The position numbers and the translations under genes were made by a program. A stretch of 38,242 bases of DNA from Bacteroidales bacterium (GTDB lineage Bacteria; Bacteroidota; Bacteroidia; Bacteroidales; Paludibacteraceae). Below the pieces are notes generated by a model. That model was not told the DNA's origin and searched no databases. It saw only the letters and a list, made by a program, of their open reading frames with translations. The stretch lies in assembly GCA_900767595.1 (NCBI GenBank), contig CAAFZS010000003.1, forward strand, positions 1 through 38,242, read 5' to 3'. Shown one piece after another: positions 17,923-25,708 of this stretch (its first letter is position 1; each line of letters begins with the position of its first letter).

Positions 17923-17954
17923 TTTGCAAATATCGAAAAAAAGTTGTACCTTTG
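17923..17954 (+). promoter_or_regulatory. Promoter of the GH13 lipoprotein gene
   Basis: TTTG at 17923-17926 and TACCTTTG at 17947-17954, 20 nt apart. The leader to the ATG at 18014 is about 55 nt. An in-frame upstream ATG at 17924 lies on the -33 box and cannot be the start. Confidence 0.8.
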
Positions 17955-18013
17955 CAGCAAAATTGAGATATTGTCCGGCAGACGAACTTGCCCATCGCTC
18001 ACGAGATGTAACT

Positions 18014-19660
18014 ATGATGAAAAAGATTCTATTACTATTACCTTTTGTTTTGCTTGTCAGTTGTGGAAAGCAGTCTAATTCCGATGGTTTTAGTTGGGAT
18101 AAAGCAACTGTCTATTTCCTTTTAACCGACCGTTTTTATAATGGCGACACTACTAACGATAACTCCTATGGTCGTGTGACCGATTATGGTTCTGAACGCC
18201 TTAATGCTTCTACTTTCCACGGAGGCGATTGGGCAGGACTATACCAAAAAATCCAAGATGGATATTTTACGGATTTGGGCGTTGATGTCGTTTGGCTTAC
18301 TGACCCTTATGAGCAGATACATGGTTGGACGACGGGAAGCGGCATTGTCAATGATTTCCCGCATTACGGCTATCATGGTTACTATCCGCTTGACTATACC
18401 CAAACTGACGCTAATTACGGCACCGTAGAAGAACTGCACAAGGTCATTGACGCCCTGCATGCACAAGGTATACGCGTGATGATGGGAGCGAATATCAATG
18501 ATGTGGGTTATCCTACTTTTTCCGACTATAATGCTTTTTATAGCAATGGCAACACGATTGATGAGCAATGGAGACCTGATAGAGGGCAGGAGTATTTCGA
18601 TACCTTGACAAATGCCTATAACTGGTCTCGTTGGTTCACAGACGAGTGGTTGCGTCGGCCGCTCTCTGAAGACGAACTAGCAGCCTTGCCTGACCCTCGA
18701 TTGGCAACCACTATCTATGGCCTTCCCGATGTTCTCACCGAAAAAGAAGCACCGGTCTCTCTTCCTTTATTTTGGAAAGACAAATGGCAACAGGCAATAG
18801 GCGACAAACGACAAGAGAAATATACATGGTCAAAGATGGTGACATTACGCAAAGACGCAGAACTCGCCCCGACGGAGTATGTTATTCGTTGGATAGCTGC
18901 TTGGGTCGAAGAGTTTGGTATTGACGGCTATCGTTGTGACGTGGTAGAGTATGTCCATCCCGAACGTTGGCAGCAACTTTACGAGACAACCAACGCTGCG
19001 TTACAATGTTGGCGTAAAAACCACCCTCAAGACCCTGCGTCTCAATGGAAGGATGATATTTATTTTACTGGAGACCACGAGGATGCATATATCACTCGCC
19101 TTCCCGAATACGAAACTGTGGGCTTCAAATCTATGGTAAATATGATGTTCCCTAAAGATGGGAATCTATCGACTATCATTCCTGTATGGCAAGCCTATGC
19201 TGATTCAATGAACCAATGGCGCGAACAGGGACACGAATGGTATCCTTTTTCCTATCTCAATAATGCCTATTTTCGCGATGCTGATAGCAAATACATGGAC
19301 CGCTGTGCTATTGCTTTCTTGCTCTCCCCCGGAGCTGTACAGATCTTCTATGGAGACGAGACCAACCGTCCTATGTCTGATGCTCGTTATAATGTTGATG
19401 CCGCTCAAGCCTTCCGTTCAGATATGAATTGGCAACAGGCTACAGGTCAGAGACTGCAAGAGATTTATAGTCGGTTATGCCATCTACGAAAAGCACATCC
19501 GGCTATTGGAGCAGGACAACAAACTATCATTGATAATCATACCGTATTGCGAACGTTAGCAAATGATACCGTATGCATTCATTTAGACGATAATCAAGTA
19601 ACTATCGGTTATAACAACAATCAAAAAGCCGAATCTCTTGTTATTGACTTGTGCGATTAG
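18014..19660 (+). CDS. MalS-like GH13 lipoprotein with degenerate active site
   Basis: A 548-residue lipoprotein: signal MMKKILLLLPFVLLVSC with lipobox LVSC, so it sits in the outer membrane or periplasm. The fold is clearly GH13 and most like periplasmic MalS (VYFLLTDRFYNGD, TFHGGD, EQIHGW, DFPHYGYHGYYPLD, PGAVQIFYGDE). The conserved catalytic regions are altered. Region I reads VMMGANINDVGY with Gly158 where DxxxNH has Asp and Asp163 for His. Region II keeps R307 and nucleophile D309 (DGYRCDVVEYV). Region III reads FTGDHED with Asp354 at the acid/base Glu. Region IV reads SYLNNAYFRDADS with no His-Asp pair. It may bind glucan rather than cut it. The following gene is convergent, so it stands alone. 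Confidence 0.9.
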   Translation: MMKKILLLLPFVLLVSCGKQSNSDGFSWDKATVYFLLTDRFYNGDTTNDNSYGRVTDYGSERLNASTFHGGDWAGLYQKIQDGYFTDLGVDVVWLTDPYEQIHGWTTGSGIVNDFPHYGYHGYYPLDYTQTDANYGTVEELHKVIDALHAQGIRVMMGANINDVGYPTFSDYNAFYSNGNTIDEQWRPDRGQEYFDTLTNAYNWSRWFTDEWLRRPLSEDELAALPDPRLATTIYGLPDVLTEKEAPVSLPLFWKDKWQQAIGDKRQEKYTWSKMVTLRKDAELAPTEYVIRWIAAWVEEFGIDGYRCDVVEYVHPERWQQLYETTNAALQCWRKNHPQDPASQWKDDIYFTGDHEDAYITRLPEYETVGFKSMVNMMFPKDGNLSTIIPVWQAYADSMNQWREQGHEWYPFSYLNNAYFRDADSKYMDRCAIAFLLSPGAVQIFYGDETNRPMSDARYNVDAAQAFRSDMNWQQATGQRLQEIYSRLCHLRKAHPAIGAGQQTIIDNHTVLRTLANDTVCIHLDDNQVTIGYNNNQKAESLVIDLCD

Positions 19661-19709
19661 TACGTAACCTCTCCTTTTTCACGGTTATAAACCATCGTCC
19701 AACTCCAGT

Positions 19710-20867
19710 TCATTTAATCTGCCGAATCGACGACATATCTTGCGTATCTTTCCCTAATAGGATTGGGTTGCCTTTGTAGTAAATCTTAGAGGCATCCTTC
19801 GCTTGGGCATTCAAGGTTCCGGTTACATTCACCGTGGCTTTACTGGCATCGGTACAGCAAAGCGTCAAGTGGCTTATCTCACACTCTTTCGCCTCCACCC
19901 GACTGGCATCACTAACACGCATATTAACCGTACCAAAACTGCCATTCACAGTGGCTTTGGAAGCATCCTTCACCACCAGCGATCTCAATTCGGGCATCGT
20001 GATTTGAGGGGTTGCATATCGATGATAACTTAAGCCCGTGATATACAGCACACTATCTTCTACCCATGCTTGCATACCTAACGGACTTGCTGCCCTAAAA
20101 GAGCAAGTACTATCCTGTCGTATCTCGACCGAACAAGCGTCCGAGACCTTGACCGAATGCCAAGCATCGTCAATGATAAGAGGCGACCAAGCGTCTTCGT
20201 CATCCGGATGGTCGTTGAGTATATTCGCTACTAAGTCTTGAGCACCTTGGAAATCGAAGCCACCTTTGACAGCAATCACGCATGTTCCTGCGATAGAGGC
20301 TACCCAAAGAAGTAGGGCTGTAATCCAGAACTTCGCCTTTGGTAACGCCTTATCTCGAATAAGACAAACGATGGTGTGGATAATCATGTAGATGGGCATA
20401 ATCACCACCATCAGCGCACAAATGATTCCTATCATCGGCATTGCAAAAGCCGAACCGATAGCAAAGAGAACCACGCACACTATAAAGAGCACAAACAGAA
20501 TCACCAATAGCGGGAACGCACAAACCGCTCCGGCAAGGAAAAGAAGCAATTTAGCCAACGGCGTCATTGAACTCTTACTGCGCGGTTTGACGTTTGGACG
20601 ACTCGTCTGACCAAAATCCGATGGATGACCTATCTGGTCTAAGATAGGACGTAAGATGGCGAGGGTGACCACACGCTCCGAGGCGAGGAACAGTTTTTGC
20701 CCGATGAGTTCGGAGATACGAGCCTCAATATCTTCCATAACTTCTTTTTGTTCGTCTTTGGGCAGACGCGACTCAATATCTTCTAAATAGGATTTGAGGG
20801 TTTCGTAGGCATCTTTATCTAACGTATAAGCGATACCTGCTAAATTAACGTTTACAGTTGTTTTCAT
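19710..20867 (-). CDS. DUF2807-domain membrane protein with N-terminal PspC-operon module
   Basis: 385 residues in three parts. Residues 1-95 are soluble and acidic (LAGIAYTLDKDAYETLKSYL, KEVMEDIEARISELIGQ), a module typical of Bacteroidota proteins beside PspC. Residues about 100-200 contain three or four hydrophobic segments. Residues about 225-385 form a DUF2807 (GIN, putative adhesin) beta-solenoid with the word DAS(K/R) returning about every 20 residues (VKDASKATV, VSDASRVEA, CTDASKATV, AKDASKIYY). It is last in a PspC-PadR-DUF2807 operon, with an ATGA overlap with padR. Likely roles are envelope-stress sensing or surface function; neither is shown. Confidence 0.88.
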   Translation of the reverse strand: MKTTVNVNLAGIAYTLDKDAYETLKSYLEDIESRLPKDEQKEVMEDIEARISELIGQKLFLASERVVTLAILRPILDQIGHPSDFGQTSRPNVKPRSKSSMTPLAKLLLFLAGAVCAFPLLVILFVLFIVCVVLFAIGSAFAMPMIGIICALMVVIMPIYMIIHTIVCLIRDKALPKAKFWITALLLWVASIAGTCVIAVKGGFDFQGAQDLVANILNDHPDDEDAWSPLIIDDAWHSVKVSDACSVEIRQDSTCSFRAASPLGMQAWVEDSVLYITGLSYHRYATPQITMPELRSLVVKDASKATVNGSFGTVNMRVSDASRVEAKECEISHLTLCCTDASKATVNVTGTLNAQAKDASKIYYKGNPILLGKDTQDMSSIRQIK

Positions 20868-21187
20868 AATGAACAGATTTTTTCAATAGAACCATTAATA
20901 TTTTGCCATTCCTCTTTGAGTTGATTCAGAATCGATTTACCATCCTCCGTAAGAGCAAAATACTTGCGTGGCGGACCGGACGTGGACTCCTGCCATCGGT
21001 AGGATAGCAGGCCCTCGTTTTTTAAACGACTGAGTAAGGGGTAGAGTGTACCCTCGACTACCAATAGATCTGCCTTCTTGAGCGCGTCCAAGATGTCGGA
21101 AGTGTAGGCTTCTTGCTGATCGATAATCGTCAGGATACAATACTCCAAAACCCCCTTACGCATCTGGGATTTTAGATTCTCAATCAT
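20864..21187 (-). CDS. PadR-family transcriptional regulator
   Basis: A 107-residue winged-helix regulator. MRKGVLEYCILTIIDQQEAYTSDI is the PadR helix 1-2 region, followed by VVEGTLYPLLSRLKNEGLL (recognition helix and the conserved LYPLL) and the wing GPPRKYFALTEDG. PadR proteins usually repress nearby genes and respond to ligands or envelope stress. It overlaps pspC by 8 nt and the DUF2807 gene by 4 nt (ATGA), so the operon is tightly coupled and probably self-regulated. No operator palindrome is obvious in the 88-nt gap before pspC. Confidence 0.93.
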   Translation of the reverse strand: MIENLKSQMRKGVLEYCILTIIDQQEAYTSDILDALKKADLLVVEGTLYPLLSRLKNEGLLSYRWQESTSGPPRKYFALTEDGKSILNQLKEEWQNINGSIEKICSL

Positions 21188-21386
21188 TATTGTCAGGATC
21201 TGGCATTACAATGCATAACAGCAAATAAATAATCAGCCCCGGGAAACCGGCAGAGAAGAGGCTGAGCAATAAATACACGACGCGGACGAGAGTGATATCC
21301 CATCCTAAATACTCTGCAATACCGGCGCATACTCCGGCAAGTTTTTTGTCATTCGACTTGGTTAACTTACGATTTAATTTTTCCAT
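21180..21386 (-). CDS. PspC-domain protein
   Basis: A 68-residue membrane protein with the PspC pattern: KLTKSNDKKLAGVCAGIAEYLGWDITLVRVVYLL, here described by its GVCAGIAEYLGWD core, then one or two hydrophobic segments and a short acidic tail (MPDPDNND). PspC proteins act in phage-shock or envelope-stress signalling. It is first of a PspC-PadR-DUF2807 operon; the outer-membrane receptor gene ends 88 nt upstream on the same strand, across a tandem-repeat spacer. Confidence 0.92.
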   Translation of the reverse strand: MEKLNRKLTKSNDKKLAGVCAGIAEYLGWDITLVRVVYLLLSLFSAGFPGLIIYLLLCIVMPDPDNND

Positions 21387-21417
21387 AATGTTTTTGTTTT
21401 TTAATGATTATACTTTA

Positions 21418-21475
21418 AACTCTAAACTTGTTAAACTCTAAACTACTCTACACTCTAAACTCTACACTCTACACT
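21418..21475. repeat. ACTCTAAACTCTACACTCTACACT repeat family (units ACTCTA-MAC)
   Basis: The spacer between the receptor gene and pspC consists of variants of the words AACTCTAA and ACTCTACA. It runs into the stop codon of the receptor gene. No hairpin with a U tract is visible, so read-through into pspC is possible. Confidence 0.7.
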
Positions 21476-23987
21476 ATTTCCCTATACCTCCGCCACCGCC
21501 TAAGCGGGAAGCTTCGTCGCTGACTCCTACTTTACGCTGTTTCTGCATCTGCTGCTGTCCGAACAGCCACACCACGCCGATGCTCACACGCTGCATATTC
21601 AGGTTGGCATATACATTGGAATAATACCCGTCTGATAATCCCAAAATAGTCTCATTCACTATATAATCGGACCTTAGTATATCGCTCACTTGAACAGAAA
21701 GCGTCACTTGTTGAGGCTTCCATGTCTTTTTGAACGCGAAATTTATGCCATAATTACCCTCATGCCGTTGATAACCTATCACCATCGGTGCATTCCACCT
21801 GCCATCTACACTCATCTGTATTTCTTTCGGCAGGTAACCGGTCAAAGAACCATACACTTGTCCCCAGTTATGCCGTTGCACATAGTCCTCTTGACCGCGA
21901 GAGATAAAATTAAAATAGGACGCATTCACCGTCAATGCCAACCACGCACCATTGACTTTATGTTCTTCGTCGAACTTCGGAACGATCGGCAACTCTGTCA
22001 AACCAAGCATTCCGCCATGGGTAGTACACGTGCCGAAATTAACCCACATCTGCTGCTGGTCACCGTATGGCATCACTTCGGCTTTTTGGTTCAACATATC
22101 TTGCGTATGAGCAAAATTAAACGCTAAACTCACATATTGCGACCAGCCGAAATTAAGGTCCACCTGATGGCTGAACTCGGGTTTCAATGCCGGATTACCT
22201 ACGGTTATCGTGTGGGGATCAAGATAGGTCACAAACGGATTGAGTTGGTAGTAACTCGGACGTTTGATACGGCGCGTATAACTGAGGTTCATCGACCATT
22301 TCTCGGCAGGGGTATAACTTACAAAGGCCGTCGGGAAGAGATTGAAATAAGAGTATTTACTCGTTGTATCAGAACTAATCCAGTCCCCCACACTATACGT
22401 ATATTCACCGCGTAAACCAAGTTTAGCCGTCACTTTCTCCCACTGCTTGGAAGCTGTTATATACGCCGCAGCCACGTGTTCATCGTAATTAAAATCGTTG
22501 GTTGACTCATGTGTATCTTTTGAGAAGATACTGTCCGTCACCATGCGGTTGATGGAACCCGAATAAACATATTTCACACCGGCTTCTAACATACCCGTTG
22601 TCCAGAATTGCGTTTGGAAATCGAGTTTGGCGTCCGCGATATTATTGTACTGCTTCGACTCAATATCCAGTCCCGGTACTACCGGATGCGTATAAGGTGT
22701 AACTTTATCAATATAGGCAAAATTACGTTGCGAATTGAGGGAACGGCTATAGAAACGGATATAGTCCGCATTAACCGTGAGTTCGCGAGAAAGCGAATCG
22801 CAGAACACGTGAGTGAAGTTCAGATTGAAGTTGTGTTGGGGACCATAATCCGACTGCCTTCCCTTCGTAGCGATATATTGGAGGTACTCATTATTGTATT
22901 TTATATAAGAGTGCATCTTACTCGTATCGTCCGTTCCACTGCCATGGGTAAAGAACGGAATATTGGCAATGAAACCGAAGGTATTGACGCTATCAATGTA
23001 CCAGTCGTTACTCACCCGAAGCGAGTAGTATTGCGATTGGTCCTCATATTGCGACATTCCCTTCATCGACAAGGTATCTTTCGGCTCTTGACCTACAGCG
23101 CCTACCGGTTGTCTATTCTGCGTCAGCGGCGAATAAGACAAGTCGTTATAGGCTTGAATAAGGGTCACGTTTGTATAGGTCTTGGCGGTGCGATAATTGA
23201 GATTAAGGTACACATTTTCAGTAGAATGGAAGCGATTCACATCCTTAAAATACATGCCTCCATAATTAGCGCTAAGTATGCCGTTGAACCCGCGCATCTT
23301 GGTTCGTTTAAGCTTGATATTGATGATTCCGCCTTGTCCGGCAGCGTCATATTTGGCCGACGGGTTGGTGATTATCTCGAGTTTCTCTATCATCGTTCCG
23401 TTTGAACCGGTGAGCATAGCGTTGAGTTGGGCACCGCTCATGTAGGAAGGACGACCGTCAATATACACCTCCACCGACTTGCCGTTAACGGTTATGTTTC
23501 CGTCCTTATCCACCATCACGCCGGGGGCTTTCTTCAATATCTCGACCCCGTTACTGCCGATAGCAAAAGGAGACTCCGACACGTTCATCACAATCTTATC
23601 CCCTACCCGCTCCACCAAAGGACGTTTAGCACTTACTTCCACTTCCTCCAATTGTGCCGTCGTTTCGTGCAGAATGAAATCGTGCGTTTGGTCTCCCTCG
23701 CGTATAATATAATATTGTGTCTCGTAACCCACAAACGATGCCGACACAATAAACTCACTTTCACTCTCACTTTCCACTTTAGCCCCTTGGGCGCACTCTA
23801 AAACATACACCCCGTTCTCGTCCGTAATCGCACCGGCAAGCAGGGTACTGTCGGCACCCATTAACGAAATGGTTGCGTATGGCACCGCTTCTCCGGTAGT
23901 CCCGTCCACAACCTTACCACTAATCATTTGGGCACTCATTCCGAGCACCTGAGCCATCAATAATAATGTAAATAAAATACGTTTCAT
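21474..23987 (-). CDS. Outer-membrane beta-barrel receptor-like protein (TonB-receptor-like)
   Basis: 837 residues. A signal peptide (MKRILFTLLLMAQVLGMSAQ) precedes a carboxypeptidase-regulatory-like domain (residues about 22-110: ISGKVVDGTTGEAVPYATISLMG). A plug-like domain follows (NGVEILKKAPGVMVDKDGNI, GKSVEVYIDGRP, IEKLEIITNPSAKYDAAGQGGIINI), then a barrel of about 600 residues of the outer-membrane-beta-barrel-3 type. The tail (SDEASRLGGGGGIGK) is typical of this family. No SusD partner is adjacent, so it is not a classical glycan SusCD pair. The substrate is unknown. A Glu/Ser run (ESESESE) in the first domain comes from a short CTTTCACT-like repeat. A weak candidate promoter lies far upstream at 24678-24685. 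Confidence 0.88.
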   Translation of the reverse strand: MKRILFTLLLMAQVLGMSAQMISGKVVDGTTGEAVPYATISLMGADSTLLAGAITDENGVYVLECAQGAKVESESESEFIVSASFVGYETQYYIIREGDQTHDFILHETTAQLEEVEVSAKRPLVERVGDKIVMNVSESPFAIGSNGVEILKKAPGVMVDKDGNITVNGKSVEVYIDGRPSYMSGAQLNAMLTGSNGTMIEKLEIITNPSAKYDAAGQGGIINIKLKRTKMRGFNGILSANYGGMYFKDVNRFHSTENVYLNLNYRTAKTYTNVTLIQAYNDLSYSPLTQNRQPVGAVGQEPKDTLSMKGMSQYEDQSQYYSLRVSNDWYIDSVNTFGFIANIPFFTHGSGTDDTSKMHSYIKYNNEYLQYIATKGRQSDYGPQHNFNLNFTHVFCDSLSRELTVNADYIRFYSRSLNSQRNFAYIDKVTPYTHPVVPGLDIESKQYNNIADAKLDFQTQFWTTGMLEAGVKYVYSGSINRMVTDSIFSKDTHESTNDFNYDEHVAAAYITASKQWEKVTAKLGLRGEYTYSVGDWISSDTTSKYSYFNLFPTAFVSYTPAEKWSMNLSYTRRIKRPSYYQLNPFVTYLDPHTITVGNPALKPEFSHQVDLNFGWSQYVSLAFNFAHTQDMLNQKAEVMPYGDQQQMWVNFGTCTTHGGMLGLTELPIVPKFDEEHKVNGAWLALTVNASYFNFISRGQEDYVQRHNWGQVYGSLTGYLPKEIQMSVDGRWNAPMVIGYQRHEGNYGINFAFKKTWKPQQVTLSVQVSDILRSDYIVNETILGLSDGYYSNVYANLNMQRVSIGVVWLFGQQQMQKQRKVGVSDEASRLGGGGGIGK

Positions 23988-24135
23988 CTATTCAAATTAG
24001 TCATTAGTCATTCTTCATTCGTCATTAGCCCTTTGGACGTTCATTCATCCTCCTCCGCTCGTCGGGGCATTCTTGTGCCCCTTGCCGCGTGGCGCTCCCT
24101 CTCGTTTCTCGTTTCCTGTTTCTCGTTTTTTTTAT

Positions 24136-24156
24136 CTCTCACAGATTCCACAGATT
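24136..24156 (-). repeat. 21-nt inverted repeat, left copy
   Basis: CTCTCACAGATTCCACAGAT plus one T. It is the exact reverse complement of 24638-24658; similarity continues weakly for about 10 nt inward (CTGATT). A half copy (GGAATCTGTGAGAGA) occurs at about 28209-28223. Confidence 0.85.
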
Positions 24157-24297
24157 CCTCTGATTTTTTTCTTTATTTATTTCTCCTATTTCTTTATTCC
24201 TCGGATTGTGAGCAAGCTCCCATCCTCTAAATAAATCAATAGTAGGTGCAGCTTCGCTTCGTTCCCCTTCGCTCATCTGCCGCGTCTGCTATCGCAT

Positions 24298-24324
24298 CCG
24301 CAATAAGGGCTTATTAGCGGTTTT
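24298..24324 (+). terminator. Terminator-like hairpin with T run
   Basis: CCGC and ATAAG pair with CTTAT and GCGG around a GG loop with a small internal asymmetry; TTTT follows. No plus-strand gene lies upstream, so either a small plus-strand RNA exists or the hairpin is fortuitous. Confidence 0.4.
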
Positions 24325-24383
24325 ATTCCACAGAACCTATCTGCCTCAACTCCTCATTTCTTAGCCAAAAGGCACGATTACTT

Positions 24384-24409
24384 CATCATTCAGCCGTAGG
24401 CGGTTCAAT
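24384..24409 (-). repeat. Dispersed GAACCGCCTACGGCT element, copy B
   Basis: On the minus strand it reads ATTGAACCGCCTACGGCTGA and then ATGATG, matching copy A (9889-9915) except for one missing A and one A-to-G change. Confidence 0.65.
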
Positions 24410-24467
24410 CCCTCATTAGCCTTTCCCCCTTGCATCTGTGTAATATATCTTCCAATAATTTATTATT

Positions 24468-24521
24468 ACACCGCTTTTTGCGGTGTGGAAGGTGATGTCG
24501 GCTTTGCCGAAGGAACCTTCC
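24468..24521. other. Two adjacent RNA-like hairpins
   Basis: ACACCGC-TTTTT-GCGGTGT (24468-24486) abuts a longer hairpin in which GGAAGGT pairs with ACCTTCC and TCGGC with GCCGA across a symmetrical 4x4 internal loop (24487-24521). A T-rich run (ACTTTTTTGTTTTGTT) follows on the plus strand. It could be the 3' end of a small RNA or a strong terminator. No promoter for it was recognised. Confidence 0.5.
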
Positions 24522-24637
24522 TCTTACTTTTTTGTTTTGTTATTGGATAGGAGAGCTTGCTCGGCTAGACAATAAGAAAATAAAAAGAAATAATAAATTA
24601 TATCAATCTGCGTAATCCGCGGGAGCTCAATCAGTGC

Positions 24638-24658
24638 AATCTGTGGAATCTGTGAGAG
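24638..24658 (+). repeat. 21-nt inverted repeat, right copy
   Basis: AATCTGTGGAATCTGTGAGA plus G. Perfect match to the left copy in opposite orientation, enclosing a 523-bp segment without genes. It contains an internal direct repeat of AATCTGTG. Confidence 0.85.
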
Positions 24659-24677
24659 CCTTTTCCGTTTCCGAGTG

Positions 24678-24685
24678 CAAAAGTA
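24678..24685 (-). promoter_or_regulatory. Candidate -7 box facing the repeat region and receptor gene
   Basis: TACTTTTG on the minus strand fits TAnnTTTG. The -33 position has only TTGC-like bases. If used, it would give the receptor gene at 23987 a leader of nearly 700 nt that includes the hairpins. Confidence 0.35.
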
Positions 24686-24863
24686 CTGCTTTTTTCAGTA
24701 TTATGCAATACATAGTACTATAAAAATGCTAAATATCTTATTTTTGCAAACTATACATAGCAAAAATAGCGGAAAAATTTGCAAATCGATTTTGATAACC
24801 ACATGCCCTATAGAAGAACGCAATCCAAGGCTATGCGAAAGAAATAAAATCGTGTAGCATAAT

Positions 24864-25268
24864 CTATTTCTCGTTGAACGAACTGATTTCTATCAAGTTC
24901 CCCTCGGGGTCTGCGATATAGCAGGTGCGCTGTCCCCAAGGTTCGGTAGTAGGCTCCATAACGGGCTTTGCTCCCATACTGACTATGCGACTATATTCTT
25001 TATCCACATCGGCAAAAGTGGGCACATCGAAACTAAGTTCCATAGTACCATTGAAACCTGATGGGTAGTTAAAACGATGGGATACCATCTTCTCGAAATA
25101 TGTCCGAGGAAACAAGAGAATCCGCATATTCCCCATGCGTAATTCGACATCAAAATCAAGGCCATTCCAATTGGTCTCAAACCCCATCACTTTGGTATAA
25201 AAATCCACCATATTGATATTGTCGGTCGTGAAAAGACCGATGGTGTTGCAAGATAATAGTTGTTTCAT
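24864..25268 (-). CDS. VOC-family (glyoxalase-like) protein
   Basis: 134 residues with the vicinal-oxygen-chelate pattern: an N-terminal beta-alpha-beta unit (IGLFTTDNINMVDFYTKVMGFET), a middle strand (LRMGNMRILLFPRTYF) and the C-terminal half with the conserved WGQRTCYIADPEGNLIEI, where the late Glu is a typical metal ligand. Family members include glyoxalases, dioxygenases and antibiotic-binding proteins; substrate cannot be inferred. It is the last of a three-gene minus-strand operon and starts 2 nt after the DUF2867 stop. Confidence 0.9.
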   Translation of the reverse strand: MKQLLSCNTIGLFTTDNINMVDFYTKVMGFETNWNGLDFDVELRMGNMRILLFPRTYFEKMVSHRFNYPSGFNGTMELSFDVPTFADVDKEYSRIVSMGAKPVMEPTTEPWGQRTCYIADPEGNLIEISSFNEK

Positions 25269-25270
25269 TT

Positions 25271-25708
25271 TTAGTATATCGTTGCTCTACGAAATAAATG
25301 CTTCACGATGATTCTGTGAAAAGGTTTGATGGCTGCAAAGTAGCATTTCCCCATGAAATTGTGATACTTCACTACAGTCGTTACAGCCGCTGTCTGTGGA
25401 CTATTGTTCGGTACGGTACAATACACCGATACCCAAAAACTCAGATGCTTATCCTGCGCACCAATGATGATTTCCTGCTCATCTCGCTCAATGATGCGAT
25501 CGCGAAACGTAACACCGGTTTTCAATTTCAAAGGCTTGACCAAAACATCGCGCAGTTTTAGCAGTTTTTGGACGAATGGCGGCAACTGAATAAACATACG
25601 CTCAAACAAAATATCTACGGTTAATCCTTGACCGTTAGACACTGTCGCAGAATAACTATCCACATAGTCCGCACACATGTAATGGTCTATCAATCTTCCT
25701 TGTACCAT
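25271..25708 (-). CDS. DUF2867-domain protein
   Basis: 145 residues without signal peptide or clear membrane segment. The layout (DHYMCADYVDSYSATV, PPFVQKLLKLRDVLVKPL, DKHLSFWVSVY, ITPFHRIIVKHLFRRA-like ending IKPFHRIIVKHLFRR) matches DUF2867 proteins, a lipid- or polyketide-cyclase-like group with no settled function. Its ATG overlaps the stop of the Zn-ribbon gene (TAATG), so expression is coupled. The VOC gene follows after 2 nt. The set may handle a reactive small molecule; that is inference only. Confidence 0.8.
   Translation of the reverse strand: MVQGRLIDHYMCADYVDSYSATVSNGQGLTVDILFERMFIQLPPFVQKLLKLRDVLVKPLKLKTGVTFRDRIIERDEQEIIIGAQDKHLSFWVSVYCTVPNNSPQTAAVTTVVKYHNFMGKCYFAAIKPFHRIIVKHLFRRATIY

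Larger units (their letters stand above)
23988..24863. other. Repeat-rich non-coding region, 876 bp
   Basis: No credible gene is seen. Open frames at 24033-24230 (plus) and 24675-24857 (plus) translate to low-complexity or A/T-driven protein without family resemblance. The stretch holds short tandem words (TCATTAGTCATT, TCTCGTTTC), a 21-nt perfect inverted repeat pair, several hairpins (24064-24081, 24298-24320, 24468-24486, 24487-24521), copy B of the GAACCGCC element, and an A/T-rich segment with TAnnTTTG-like boxes at 24678-24768. Confidence 0.8.

Noticed and set aside
22608..23405. 265-codon open frame on the plus strand
   Set aside because: Antisense to the outer-membrane receptor gene; no start signals or recognisable domains.
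24033..24230. 65-codon open frame in the repeat-rich region
   Set aside because: Low-complexity Ser/Phe/Leu sequence from T/C-rich repeats; no promoter or homologue-like pattern.
24675..24857. 60-codon open frame before the VOC gene
   Set aside because: A/T-driven composition, starts on a promoter-like box and shows no domain; convergent with the VOC gene.
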